From CAYWMP01 sp964459445 (lineage in GTDB: Bacteria; Desulfobacterota; DSM-4660; Desulfatiglandales; HGW-15): 26,606 bases of DNA. A model generated the notes under the pieces. It ran no database searches and was not told the origin of the DNA. It saw nothing but the letters and a program-made list of their open reading frames with translations. Made by a program: the position numbers and the translations under genes. Where the stretch lies: positions 1 through 26,606 of the forward strand of contig CAYWMP010000071.1 in the NCBI GenBank assembly GCA_964459445.1, given 5' to 3'. Shown piece by piece: positions 9,413 through 16,675 of this stretch (positions are counted from its first letter, which is position 1; every line of letters begins with the position of its first letter).

Positions 9413-10330
9413 TCAGTTCTTGATCAATACTCTCAGGTTTCTGCCGAGTACGTCCAGATACCCAATCATATCCATTTTTTCCACCTTCGTTATGGTATAA
9501 TCCGGGATATCATGCCTCGGTGTACCTTCCAAAAAGAGGTTTGTCTCCTTTTCATCGAATCGCTCGCCATCGACGATCCATTCCCGCACATCCTTGTTAG
9601 CCGGACAAACCCTTTGGCAATAGAGGCATCCCACAAGACAGTGGTGCCAAGCTGGATCGATCCAATCGGGGAATTCACCCTTTCTTTCGTTATGAAAGGT
9701 GATACAACGCTCGCCATGGAGCAGGAAGCGGTCATCGTCAATGGCATTGGTGGGGCATTTCTTCATGCAGGCTGTACATTTCTCACAGAGATCCATGGCC
9801 TTTGCTTCGCTCCAATTATCTTCAATAGATGGCAAATCAGTGTAAAAGGCCGCCAACCTTTGAAAACTTCCCATCCCTTCAACATAAGTAACGTTGTTCC
9901 TCCCATACTCGGCCAGGCCGCAGCGCACGGCCAAAAGTTTCAGAGGCGGCATAGCTTGGACCAAACCATATCCCTCCGATTTCAAAAGTGATCCTAGCAT
10001 TTCCCCCGCTTTCCTATCGGTGGCATGGGAGTAGGTTGGCGGAATCACAAGAGGGAACACCTCTCCATTCCAACTAAAATAGGTTCGGACCCGGGGCTGC
10101 GGAACGGCAACAACAATAGCGGTCTTTGCCTTAAGCGTGGTGTCCGATTCATCACAACTGAACGATGTCAGTTCTTCCTCGTAAAAAGTCTCATCGAACG
10201 CATCTCTTAAATGCCTTCCTTCAATTTCCTCCCGCAATTCTTCGATGTGCTCAAGAGAGAGAACTTTTCCTTTCATTCCATTTGCTTCCAGCACGCTATA
10301 CAATTTGTTTGTTATCTCATCTATTTCCAT
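9413..10330 (-). CDS. Double [4Fe-4S] cluster protein
   Basis: A 305-residue protein with two cluster motifs near the C-terminus: C182-x2-C185-x2-C188-x3-C192-P and C231-x3-C235-x2-C238-x3-C242-P, plus C209. The layout resembles the C-terminal half of epoxyqueuosine reductase (QueG) and related double-cluster proteins, but the catalytic N-terminal cobalamin-binding domain of QueG is not recognisable. A role in electron transfer, possibly reductive activation of the corrinoid protein, is inference from location only. GGAG lies eight bases before the ATG. It is divergent from the CGNR regulator and shares the operator region, so it is probably that regulator's target. Confidence 0.8.
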   Translation of the reverse strand: MEIDEITNKLYSVLEANGMKGKVLSLEHIEELREEIEGRHLRDAFDETFYEEELTSFSCDESDTTLKAKTAIVVAVPQPRVRTYFSWNGEVFPLVIPPTYSHATDRKAGEMLGSLLKSEGYGLVQAMPPLKLLAVRCGLAEYGRNNVTYVEGMGSFQRLAAFYTDLPSIEDNWSEAKAMDLCEKCTACMKKCPTNAIDDDRFLLHGERCITFHNERKGEFPDWIDPAWHHCLVGCLYCQRVCPANKDVREWIVDGERFDEKETNLFLEGTPRHDIPDYTITKVEKMDMIGYLDVLGRNLRVLIKN

Positions 10331-10385
10331 TTGCTGTTCTCCTTATCCAGTTTTCAATTTCAAGTTTCCCTTTTTCCAACTTCTC

Positions 10386-10414
10386 TTGACATTTGCATAA
10401 CCGGTTTATATAGT
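10386..10414 (+). promoter_or_regulatory. Sigma-70-type promoter of the CGNR regulator gene
   Basis: TTGACA at 10386-10391 and TATAGT at 10409-10414 are exactly 17 bases apart. Operator copy 1 (10397-10426) covers the spacer, the -10 box and the probable start site, an arrangement expected for autorepression. On the opposite strand TTGACA at 10455-10450 may be the -35 box of the iron-sulfur gene, with a poorer -10 box. Confidence 0.7.
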
Positions 10415-10426
10415 TTTACCGGTTAT
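10397..10426. promoter_or_regulatory. Operator copy 1
   Basis: ATAACCGGT at 10397-10405 is followed after 12 bases by its exact inverse, ACCGGTTAT, at 10418-10426. The half-sites start 21 bases apart (two helical turns), as expected for a dimeric regulator. The CGNR protein encoded next door is the natural candidate; this is inference. Confidence 0.7.
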
Positions 10427-10443
10427 AAACTAGCATGGCAAAT

Positions 10444-10473
10444 ATAACCTGTCAAACTATTTTTACTGGTTAG
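10444..10473. promoter_or_regulatory. Operator copy 2
   Basis: ATAACCTGT at 10444-10452 and ACTGGTTAG at 10465-10473 repeat the layout of copy 1 with the same 12-base spacer. Each half differs from its copy 1 counterpart by one or two bases. The copies begin 47 bases apart. This one overlaps the putative -35 box of the iron-sulfur gene. Confidence 0.6.
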
Positions 10474-10496
10474 ATCATTTTTTTCGGATTGAGAAT

Positions 10497-11150
10497 ATGA
10501 TTGACCCTAAAAGACATGTCGGCAATTTGAAACTGCTTGGGGGCAAGCTGTGTCTTGATTTTATCAATACTCTCGATTGGCGAGGAACCGACGCCCCTGT
10601 TGAATTCCTGAACACCTATGCAGACCTGATTACATGGGCACAATATGTCGGTATCCTCACTAAGCAGGAAGCGAAATCACTTTTGGAAAAAGGATCTCGC
10701 GAGCCAGAGAAGACGGGGGCAATCCTTCGTCGAGCAGTGAAATTGAGAGAAGCAATCTACCGGATTTTCCGCTCCTTTTCTGAGAGCAAATCCCCTTCCG
10801 CCGTGGATCTCGCTGCCTTTAACAGAAGTTTCTCCAAGACCATGGGCCTGTCTCGAATCACGCCAACCGAGGCCGGCCTTTCCTGGGACTCCAACGGGGA
10901 TAAGAAAACCCTTGATTGGATGCTCAATCCTGTTGTCCGCTCTACCGCTGATTTGTTGGTTTCTACGGACTCAAAAAGGGTTAAGCAGTGCGCGGACGCA
11001 GCCTGTGGATGGTTGTTTCTCGACACCAGCCGAAACAGGAGTAGACGCTGGTGTGATATGAATGACTGCGGCAATCGGGCAAAGGCAAATCGTTTTTACA
11101 GGCGAAAGAAAGAAGGTCCCAAGAGTAACCCAGCTCCGTCCGAGACTTAG
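10497..11150 (+). CDS. CGNR zinc-finger transcriptional regulator
   Basis: A 217-residue protein of the ABATE/CGNR family. Residues ~8-155 form the N-terminal ligand-sensing ABATE-like domain (GGKLCLDFINTLDWRG). Residues 165-200 are the CGNR zinc finger, with ligands C165, C170, C186 and C191, the motif WLFLDTSRNRSRRWCDMNDCGNR and a basic tail. This family binds DNA. It is divergent from the double [4Fe-4S] protein with two operator copies between them, which fits autoregulation and control of that gene. It is also the gene immediately upstream of pylT, so it might influence the pyrrolysine genes. It ends in UAG. Confidence 0.92.
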   Translation: MIDPKRHVGNLKLLGGKLCLDFINTLDWRGTDAPVEFLNTYADLITWAQYVGILTKQEAKSLLEKGSREPEKTGAILRRAVKLREAIYRIFRSFSESKSPSAVDLAAFNRSFSKTMGLSRITPTEAGLSWDSNGDKKTLDWMLNPVVRSTADLLVSTDSKRVKQCADAACGWLFLDTSRNRSRRWCDMNDCGNRAKANRFYRRKKEGPKSNPAPSET

Positions 11151-11305
11151 AAAGGTTCTGGGTAGCGAAAAGAATTTCTAAGATCGGTTAACGATTCATT
11201 GACCTTCCTGCACTTTTCATTGTACATGGGGGGCGGCATCATATATTGAGAACCGAATTTCTTGAAACAGTGATAGGATTCCGCTCTTTGCCTCTTAATT
11301 TTTAC

Positions 11306-11377
11306 GGAGGGCTGATCGGCAGGATCATGAAGACTCTAAATCTTCACAGCTGGGTTTGACTCCCGGGCCCTCCGCCA
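11306..11377 (+). tRNA. pylT: tRNA-Pyl (anticodon CUA, amber suppressor)
   Basis: A 72-base tRNA with encoded CCA. The acceptor stem GGAGGGC/GCCCTCC is perfect (7 bp). Only one base links acceptor to D stem. The D stem is GATC/GATC with a 5-base loop. The anticodon stem TGAAGA/TCTTCA has 6 bp, with loop CTCTAAA and anticodon CTA at 11336-11338. The variable loop is 3 bases (CAG) and the T stem is 5 bp with loop TTTGACT. The 6-bp anticodon stem, 3-base variable loop, short D loop and single-base connector are diagnostic of tRNA-Pyl rather than a mutated ordinary tRNA. It lies 78 bases before pylSn. Confidence 0.97.
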
Positions 11378-11455
11378 TTTGAATATTCGATAGTGATTCC
11401 TTGCGAAAAAATTTGGGACAAACTTCTCTGACTTTGAAGGATTCTCATTTCCCCT

Positions 11456-11743
11456 TTGAAAAAGAAAATCTACATACGGAAGCGTGAGGAGTTGTGGGTT
11501 GTGCTCGATAAGATAAAACTGTGGCCTTCGCGCAATGGTACCTTGCACGGGATTCGAAGCGTGAAGAAAAAGGGGGCATTCATCGAGTTTACCACCCACT
11601 GTAATCAAAAAACGCGAATCAAGAATTCCAAAACAAGCAGAGTAGCTCGTTGGCTCAGAAACAAATGGTATGCTCGCCCTTGTCCGGGCTGTAGAGTGCC
11701 GACCTGGAAATTGGAAAAATTTTCCATAACCTCTTTCCAGTGA
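11456..11743 (+). CDS. pylSn: Pyrrolysyl-tRNA synthetase, N-terminal tRNA-binding protein PylSn
   Basis: A 95-residue basic protein equal to the N-terminal domain of archaeal PylRS, which in bacteria is encoded separately. It binds tRNA-Pyl tightly and helps PylSc aminoacylate it. Recognisable parts are the start MKKKIYIRKREELW, then KIKLWPSRNGTLHGI and TSRVARWLRNKW. H31, C49, C76 and C79 are positioned like the family's zinc ligands (inference). The start is a TTG with a weak upstream GAAGG; no ATG fits. Length is close to other PylSn proteins (~110). It sits directly before pylSc in a different frame. In known bacterial clusters the two halves usually flank pylBCD, so this adjacency is unusual. 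Confidence 0.95.
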   Translation: MKKKIYIRKREELWVVLDKIKLWPSRNGTLHGIRSVKKKGAFIEFTTHCNQKTRIKNSKTSRVARWLRNKWYARPCPGCRVPTWKLEKFSITSFQ

Positions 11744-11822
11744 AACACTTCGGCATTCCCGCATTTTCCTCGTCTCCATGGCGTGGAATCTGCGGCATCT
11801 TTTTTGGAGGGAATCCTATTCC

Positions 11823-12653
11823 GTGAATATTCCTTTCACTGTGACGCAGAAGCAACGACTCATAGAGCTGGGGGCAAGGTCGGACACCACGAGTTCCGCC
11901 TTCCCATCCGAGGAACAAAGAGACCTCTCCTTTAAAACCATCCACAATCAATTAGCATCCGAAAACAAGCAGCGACTCCAGGCCTTGCGTCGCGATATGC
12001 GACGACCCATGATCCGAACAATCGAATCAGTACTTGTGGAGAGCCTTAACAGGGCAGGTTTCGTGGAAGTCCTTACCCCTATTATCCTGTCCAAAGGCAT
12101 GCTCACCAAAATGGGCATTAAGGAGGGTCACCCTCTCTTGGATCAGATCTACTGGCTGGATGATAAAACCTGTTTGCGGCCGATGCATGCACCCAATCTA
12201 TATTTTATTCTCGGCCACCTTGAGAGGTTATGGCCAATGCCGATTCGCATCTTCGAAGTAGGCCCTTGTTTCCGAAAGGAATCCAAGGGCGCCCGGCATC
12301 TATCTGAATTCACGATGTTGAATGTAGTCGAAATGGGAATTGAAGGGGACCCCCAAAATCGTCTGGAAGAATTAGCCCAACTGCTGATGGAGGCCCTTGA
12401 TTTGGAGTACGCTCTTGAAAGGGAGGATTCCGAGGTCTATGGCAATACGACGGACGTGACAGTAGAGGATCTTGAGATTGCGTCAGGGGCTATTGGCCCT
12501 CATCCTCTTGATGCTAACTGGAACATCGCAGATAACTGGGCCGGACTGGGCATTGGGTTGGAGCGTCTGGTTATGGTCAAGGAAGGATTTGAAAATATCC
12601 GAAGGTCCGGACGCAGTCTGATTTATCTTGACGGCGCCAGATTGAACGTGTAG
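11823..12653 (+). CDS. pylSc: Pyrrolysyl-tRNA synthetase, catalytic subunit PylSc
   Basis: The class II aminoacyl-tRNA synthetase core that charges tRNA-Pyl with pyrrolysine. Visible are LRPMHAPNLYFIL (pyrrolysine pocket, with the Tyr equivalent to Y306 of the M. mazei enzyme at residue 127), motif 2 around FRKES, the amide-binding Asn in FTMLN, and motif 3 GIGLERL. The mobile-loop Tyr (VYG) is present. The position of M. mazei C348 is Val and that of L301 is His. I chose GTG at 11823 because GGAGGG lies 11 bases upstream and the N-terminus then matches other PylSc; ATG at 11778 adds 15 residues with no ribosome site. It ends in UAG, the codon this enzyme helps to decode. Confidence 0.95.
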   Translation: MNIPFTVTQKQRLIELGARSDTTSSAFPSEEQRDLSFKTIHNQLASENKQRLQALRRDMRRPMIRTIESVLVESLNRAGFVEVLTPIILSKGMLTKMGIKEGHPLLDQIYWLDDKTCLRPMHAPNLYFILGHLERLWPMPIRIFEVGPCFRKESKGARHLSEFTMLNVVEMGIEGDPQNRLEELAQLLMEALDLEYALEREDSEVYGNTTDVTVEDLEIASGAIGPHPLDANWNIADNWAGLGIGLERLVMVKEGFENIRRSGRSLIYLDGARLNV

Positions 12654-12820
12654 AGAATGGCCCGCTATGCCTCTTTTTCCCCTGATTAGATGATGCCGTC
12701 GGAAACGGCGTTTCTAAAAAAACAGCGGGGTTAGCAACCTATATTGAAAGTGCAGCATTTTCGACCAATCCCTTCTAGAAAGGAGGTGGTGAAACGGATC
12801 AGGCTAAAGTTTATTGGAAA

Positions 12821-12876
12821 GCTCTCGAAGCAGCGTAGTTTGAGAGCACAGCATGATGGGAACCCCTTGCTAAGGG
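12821..12876 (+). promoter_or_regulatory. Hairpins in the mttB leader
   Basis: Two possible RNA structures sit just before mttB. GCTCTCGAA (12821-12829) pairs with TTTGAGAGC (12839-12847), giving 9 bp with one G-U pair and a 9-base loop. CCCTT (12864-12868) pairs with AAGGG (12872-12876), which overlaps the GGGAGG ribosome site of mttB. No riboswitch family is recognised. A translational control role is inferred from position only. Confidence 0.35.
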
Positions 12877-12886
12877 AGGTAACATT

Positions 12887-14368
12887 GTGAAACGCAACTT
12901 ACATGCTGGAAAGAAGTTAAGCGGGGGCCTGAACCTTAACGTCTTTACGGATGATGAACTCAACGAAATACACCTGGCGACCCTTGAGGTACTCGAAAAG
13001 ACAGGTGTATTTGTTGAAGACGAGGAGGCTCTGGAAATCCTCGACGGTGGCGGCGCAGCCGTCGACCCCAAAACCAAGATGGTAAAGATTCCCCCTTACC
13101 TACTGGAAGATTCCGTACGCTCGGCGCCTTCAAAGATACTCCTTGCCGGGCGAAATCCCAAAAACGATTTTGTGTTGGAAAGCAACCGGGTTGGGTTTAC
13201 CTGTTTCGGTGAAGGAATTTTGGTCGTCGATCCCTACACCGGCGAGCTCAGGGAGCCTACCAAGGCCGACGTAACCGCTTCGGCCAAATTATGTGATTAC
13301 CTGGATAGTGTGGATGTTTATGAAAGGGCTGTTGGCGCGCACGATGTGCCTCAAGAGCTGGCCCAGGTTCACAATTCCGAAGCATGGCTTCCAAACACAA
13401 CCAAGCACGGCTTTCAGGGCCCCTTCAGTGGCTATCAATTAGAGAAGATCGTGGATATGGCTTCCGCCATTGCCGGGGGAAAAGACCGGTTGATGGAGCG
13501 CCCGATCATCTCCTTTGTCACATGCCCTGTTAGCCCGCTGAAACTCCCGAGGGATTGCTGTGAAGTTATCATGGGATCCGCTCGAAACGGCCTGACGGTC
13601 AATATACTTTCCATGGCAATGGCAGGCGGATCATCGCCCGTAACCCTTGCCGGTACCCTGGTTACCCACAATGCCGAAGTCCTGAGCGGGGTCGTTTTGA
13701 ATCAACTCACACGAAAGGGATCATCCGTCGTTTATGGCAGTTCCACGACAGCCATGGACCTCCGGCTTGCCACAGCCTCGGTGGGATCGCCGGAGTGTGC
13801 GATGATTAATGCAGCTGTGGCTCAAATGTCCCGTTACTACCTGCTGCCGAGCTGGGTTGCTGGTGGTTAGTGTGACAGCAAGATAGTGGATGCCCAGTCC
13901 GGCCACGAAAAGACCCTCACCGCCTTACTACCAGCGTTGGCAGGGGCCAACCTGATATACGGCATGGGGATGCTCGAGATGGGAGTCACAATCGATTTTG
14001 GCCAACTGGTCATAGACAATGAAATTGCGCGAATGGTCAAGCACTGCGTCAACGGTATTCCCGTAAATGATGAAACGCTGGCTATCGACGTCATCAATTC
14101 AATTGGTCCCTTTCAGGACTTCCTCAGCCATGACCACACCTTCAAGCACATGAGGATTGCGCAATCCCAACCCAAACTCATGGATCGCAGGATGAGGGAG
14201 GATTGGGAACAAATGGGCAGCTCGAATCTTTATCAACGAGCGACAGAAGAGGCCAGGCGCATCCTGGAGACACATGAACCCGATCCGCTTCCTGACAGCG
14301 TTCTTGCCACAATACGATCCATTGTGGAAGAGGCCGAAGAAGAACTCGGCGTTCGCGACAAGAAATAG
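12887..14368 (+). CDS. mttB: Trimethylamine:corrinoid methyltransferase MttB (pyrrolysine protein)
   Basis: Transfers a methyl group from trimethylamine to the corrinoid cofactor of MttC, leaving dimethylamine. The gene is one 494-codon frame (493 residues) with an in-frame UAG at codon 328 (13868-13870). The frame continues as PSWVAGG-Pyl-CDSKIVDAQ, matching the Pyl site of archaeal MttB. The segments LSMAMAGGSSPVTLAGTLVT and ALLPALAGANLIYGMGMLE also match that family. Total length matches the ~495-residue archaeal enzyme. GTG start with GGGAGG seven bases upstream. The final stop is also UAG, followed 20 codons later by another UAG and then UAA. mttC follows, as in archaeal operons. Under the standard code this would wrongly be split into two genes at 12887-13870 and about 13886-14368. 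Confidence 0.96.
13868..13870 (+). other. Pyrrolysine UAG codon of mttB
   Basis: This in-frame TAG lies inside a conserved family alignment block (VAGG-x-CDSK) exactly where archaeal MttB has pyrrolysine. tRNA-Pyl and both PylRS halves are encoded less than 3 kb upstream. No strong stem-loop is visible immediately 3' of it. Confidence 0.95.
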
Positions 14369-14374
14369 GATACT

Positions 14375-14399
14375 GCCCTCCCACCTATTAAGGGAGGGC
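14375..14399 (+). terminator. GC-rich hairpin between mttB and mttC
   Basis: GCCCTCCC (14375-14382) pairs perfectly with GGGAGGGC (14392-14399) around a 9-base loop and is followed by TTTAT. It lies six bases after the mttB stop. The T tract is short, so partial termination or protection of the mttB mRNA 3' end is more likely than a full stop before mttC. It could set a high MttB to MttC ratio or separate their turnover. Confidence 0.5.
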
Positions 14400-14449
14400 T
14401 TTATCCCTTCGCCATCAATCTTCGATAGAAATAAGGAGGAATGAAACTA

Positions 14450-15085
14450 ATGACAGGAATTATTGAGAAAATGTCGGAGATTATTATTTCCGGGAATATT
14501 GATGGAGGAAAGCAGATTGTTCAGCAGGCCCTCGATGAGGGGACGCCTCCTAAGGACATTTTGGATAAGGGACTATTACCTGGGATGGACGTCGTGGGCC
14601 AGAGGATGAAGACGGGCGAGATGTTTATCCCCGAAGTTCTACGTTCGGCGAAGACGATGCAAGCGGGCCTTGATGTTCTTTTGCCCCATCTAGGCGAAGA
14701 CGATGCGGCCGGTTCAGGGACTGTGGTCATCGGCACAGTGGAAGGAGACCTTCACGACATCGGAAAAAATCTCGTAACAATGATGCTTGAAGGAGCGGGG
14801 TTCAAGGTCATCGATCTCGGAACGGATGTAAAGGCCCAGGGTTTCCTGGACGCCGTCAAAGAACACAAGGCAAAGATCCTGGGCTTGTCCGCTCTTCTGA
14901 CGACGACAATGCCAAAGATGAAAGAAACCATGGATGCCCTAGTGGAAGCGGGCATACGGGATCAAATCAAGATCATGGCCGGCGGCGCCCCGGTTAACCA
15001 GAAGTTTGTGGATGAGATCGGAGCGGACGCCTATGGCGCCAATGCAGCTATGGCTGTGGAAAAGGCTAAGGAAATCCTAGCGTAG
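14450..15085 (+). CDS. mttC: Methylamine corrinoid protein MttC
   Basis: A 211-residue B12-binding methyl carrier. It has the N-terminal four-helix cap domain (EVLRSAKTMQAGLDVLLPHL) and a Rossmann domain with the base-off cobalamin motif EGDLHDIGKN, whose axial histidine is H102. The family segments GLSALLTTTMPKMK and AGGAPVN follow. It accepts methyl from MttB and passes it to a second methyltransferase not found here. No other corrinoid protein is in the window, so it may also serve MtbB and the MttB homologue. ATG at 14450 is preferred, 10 bases after AAGGAGG; the ATG at 14441 is too close. It ends in UAG. Confidence 0.93.
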   Translation: MTGIIEKMSEIIISGNIDGGKQIVQQALDEGTPPKDILDKGLLPGMDVVGQRMKTGEMFIPEVLRSAKTMQAGLDVLLPHLGEDDAAGSGTVVIGTVEGDLHDIGKNLVTMMLEGAGFKVIDLGTDVKAQGFLDAVKEHKAKILGLSALLTTTMPKMKETMDALVEAGIRDQIKIMAGGAPVNQKFVDEIGADAYGANAAMAVEKAKEILA

Positions 15086-15189
15086 CGTTTCGTTCTTTAG
15101 TCTAAAGGGGCTGGGGGTGCGTGGATACCTTATATTCGGGGAGGAATTGATACGACTACTCGATGAATTCCTAATCAAAGGAGGTTCCC

Positions 15190-16569
15190 ATGGGAAAAGT
15201 ATTTACTCGATTGGGCGATGGATTTCCCATCGAGCTAACGGAAAGCGAACTCCGCAAGGATCTGGAAAAGGGTACCGAGGACGCGGCGGATCGCGGCAAG
15301 ATTGATCCCCTTTCCAAGGAAGAATTGCAATATCTTTATGATCTCTTCCGCTCTCCTGAGCGTTTTGTGAGCGTCGAACCGGGCAATGAAGTTGTGCTGA
15401 GCTATGATTGTCCTTCGATAAAATTCATGAGGACCGCCCTTCCCGTCCATCGCACCCAGACCCTTCAAATCCTGGAAAAACTCATGGGGGCCGACACGAT
15501 AGAACTGGGACACGTCGACTACAGCTATAAACAGGTCAAACCCATCACCTCGATGGAGCAGATCGTCCTGGAACAGATACTTAACGTGACCCACGCACCG
15601 CTCTTTTACGGCGCCATGCCGAACCTAGGCCTTTACAGCCAACCGGACGGCCCTTTCCCGAATCCTTCCGAACTCATGCCTCAGGGAAAAATTGCCGAAG
15701 CCAAAGAATCCTATGAGGCATCCGTCGAGGCCGGTGTCAGCGACATTGTCTATGTGGGCAGCGCCATGTATGAGTCAGGGGCCGATGGCGTAAACATTGA
15801 TACAACGGGAGCGGCCGGGGATGCGGATTTTCTGGCAGGACTGAGGGCGGCCGAAACTCTGAGAGACAAATATCCTGACCTTTGCATCGAACTCGGGATG
15901 GCCGGCGAATTTGTCCTTGGACTGCACGGTGATCTGACCTATGACGGTGTGCGTCTCGCCGGTCTCTATGCCCATGATCAAGTCAAGCTGGCAGAGAAGG
16001 CGGGAGCGAGCATCTTTGGCCCCGTGGTCAACACCAAGACGAATCGATCCTGTCCCTGGAACCTGTCAAGGGCCATCACCTTTACAAAGGCCTGTGGTGA
16101 GGTCGCCAATATACCGATCCATGTGAATATGGGTATGGGCGTGGGGGGAGTGACAATGACGAATCATCCGCCCCTGGATGCGACATCAAGGGCGTCCAAG
16201 GCCATGGTCGAAATTTGTCGCCTCGACGGATTGTAGGCTGGCGTGGGTGATCCGCTTGGTATGGCCATCACCCACGCCGTTGCCTCGGGCATGGGCGGAA
16301 TGCGAACCGCCGGAGATCTGGTGGCCCGCATGCAAATGTCCCGCGGCATGAAGATTCAACAGGCGAAGGAGTATGTGGCCGACAAGCTAAAGGTTTCCGT
16401 CTCAGACCTTACCGATCCGATCGTGATGGGAGAAGTTCGCGAAGATTTGAAAATAGGTGTCCTCTCTCCGCTACCAGGGGCTGTTAAAGACATTGAAGCC
16501 AAAATTCGCATGGCTGAAGTGCTGGACATCGAGATCAATTGCATCAAGCGTCTTAAAGCCAAACTTTAG
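15190..16569 (+). CDS. mtbB: Dimethylamine:corrinoid methyltransferase MtbB, copy 1 (pyrrolysine protein)
   Basis: Demethylates dimethylamine to monomethylamine, methylating a corrinoid protein. The frame is 460 codons with an in-frame UAG at codon 349 (16234-16236), in the context CRLDGL-Pyl-AGVGDPLGMAITHAVASGM, which matches the archaeal MtbB Pyl site. Other family blocks are MGADTIELGHVDYSYK, PLFYGAMPNLGLYSQPDGP and HVNMGMGVGG. Length (459 residues) is near the archaeal 467. AAAGGAGG precedes the ATG well. The terminal stop is UAG too. A perfect 12-bp stem-loop begins three bases after the Pyl codon. It is in line with mttB and mttC. Standard-code calling would split it at 16236. Confidence 0.95.
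16234..16236 (+). other. Pyrrolysine UAG codon of mtbB copy 1
   Basis: TAG occurs in the conserved block DGL-x-AGVGDPLGM, where archaeal MtbB has Pyl. The downstream 110 codons are a collinear match to the rest of the family. Confidence 0.95.
16240..16278 (+). promoter_or_regulatory. Stem-loop directly 3' of the UAG codon (PYLIS-like)
   Basis: GGCGTGGGTGAT (16240-16251) and ATCACCCACGCC (16267-16278) form a perfect 12-bp stem with a 15-base loop, three bases after the Pyl UAG and inside the coding region. Archaeal mtmB has a proposed PYLIS element at a similar place. Here the two arms also encode conserved GVGD and ITHA, so protein constraint could contribute to it. Confidence 0.55.
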
Positions 16570-16588
16570 CAAAACTCCGCTCTTCAGT

Positions 16589-16634
16589 CTGCACCGACCC
16601 GGTGCAGTCAAATCAAGGAATCCACAGGATTCCT
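16589..16634 (+). other. Tandem hairpins between mtbB and pylC
   Basis: Two adjacent perfect 8-bp stems with 3-base loops: CTGCACCG-ACC-CGGTGCAG (16589-16607) and AGGAATCC-ACA-GGATTCCT (16616-16634). Neither has a T tract, so they are not classical terminators. A role in mRNA processing or stability is a guess. Confidence 0.5.
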
Positions 16635-16675
16635 AGCCATTTGGGATATCCAAAACTAAAGCAGAGACCGCCAGG

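Noticed and set aside
9413..10330. Naming the double [4Fe-4S] protein queG
   Set aside because: Only the cluster region is comparable; the N-terminal catalytic part of epoxyqueuosine reductase is not recognisable.
11336..11779. Long open frame on the - strand across pylT and pylSn
   Set aside because: It reads through a clear tRNA gene and a recognised coding gene on the other strand and resembles no protein family.
12692..12712. Hairpin GATGCCGT/ACGGCGTTT after pylSc as a terminator
   Set aside because: The following bases TTTCTAAAA are not a proper T tract, and the gene downstream is on the same strand and functionally linked.
12654..12886. Cobalamin riboswitch before mttB
   Set aside because: A B12-dependent operon made this plausible, but the conserved B12-box and core motifs are not visible.
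13868..13870. Nonsense mutation splitting mttB into two genes (same idea for both mtbB genes)
   Set aside because: All three TAGs fall at the known pyrrolysine position, the downstream frames are intact, and tRNA-Pyl plus both PylRS halves are encoded nearby.
15095..15107. Palindrome CTTTAG-T-CTAAAG between mttC and mtbB
   Set aside because: Short, AT-rich and without a T tract; too weak to assign a role.
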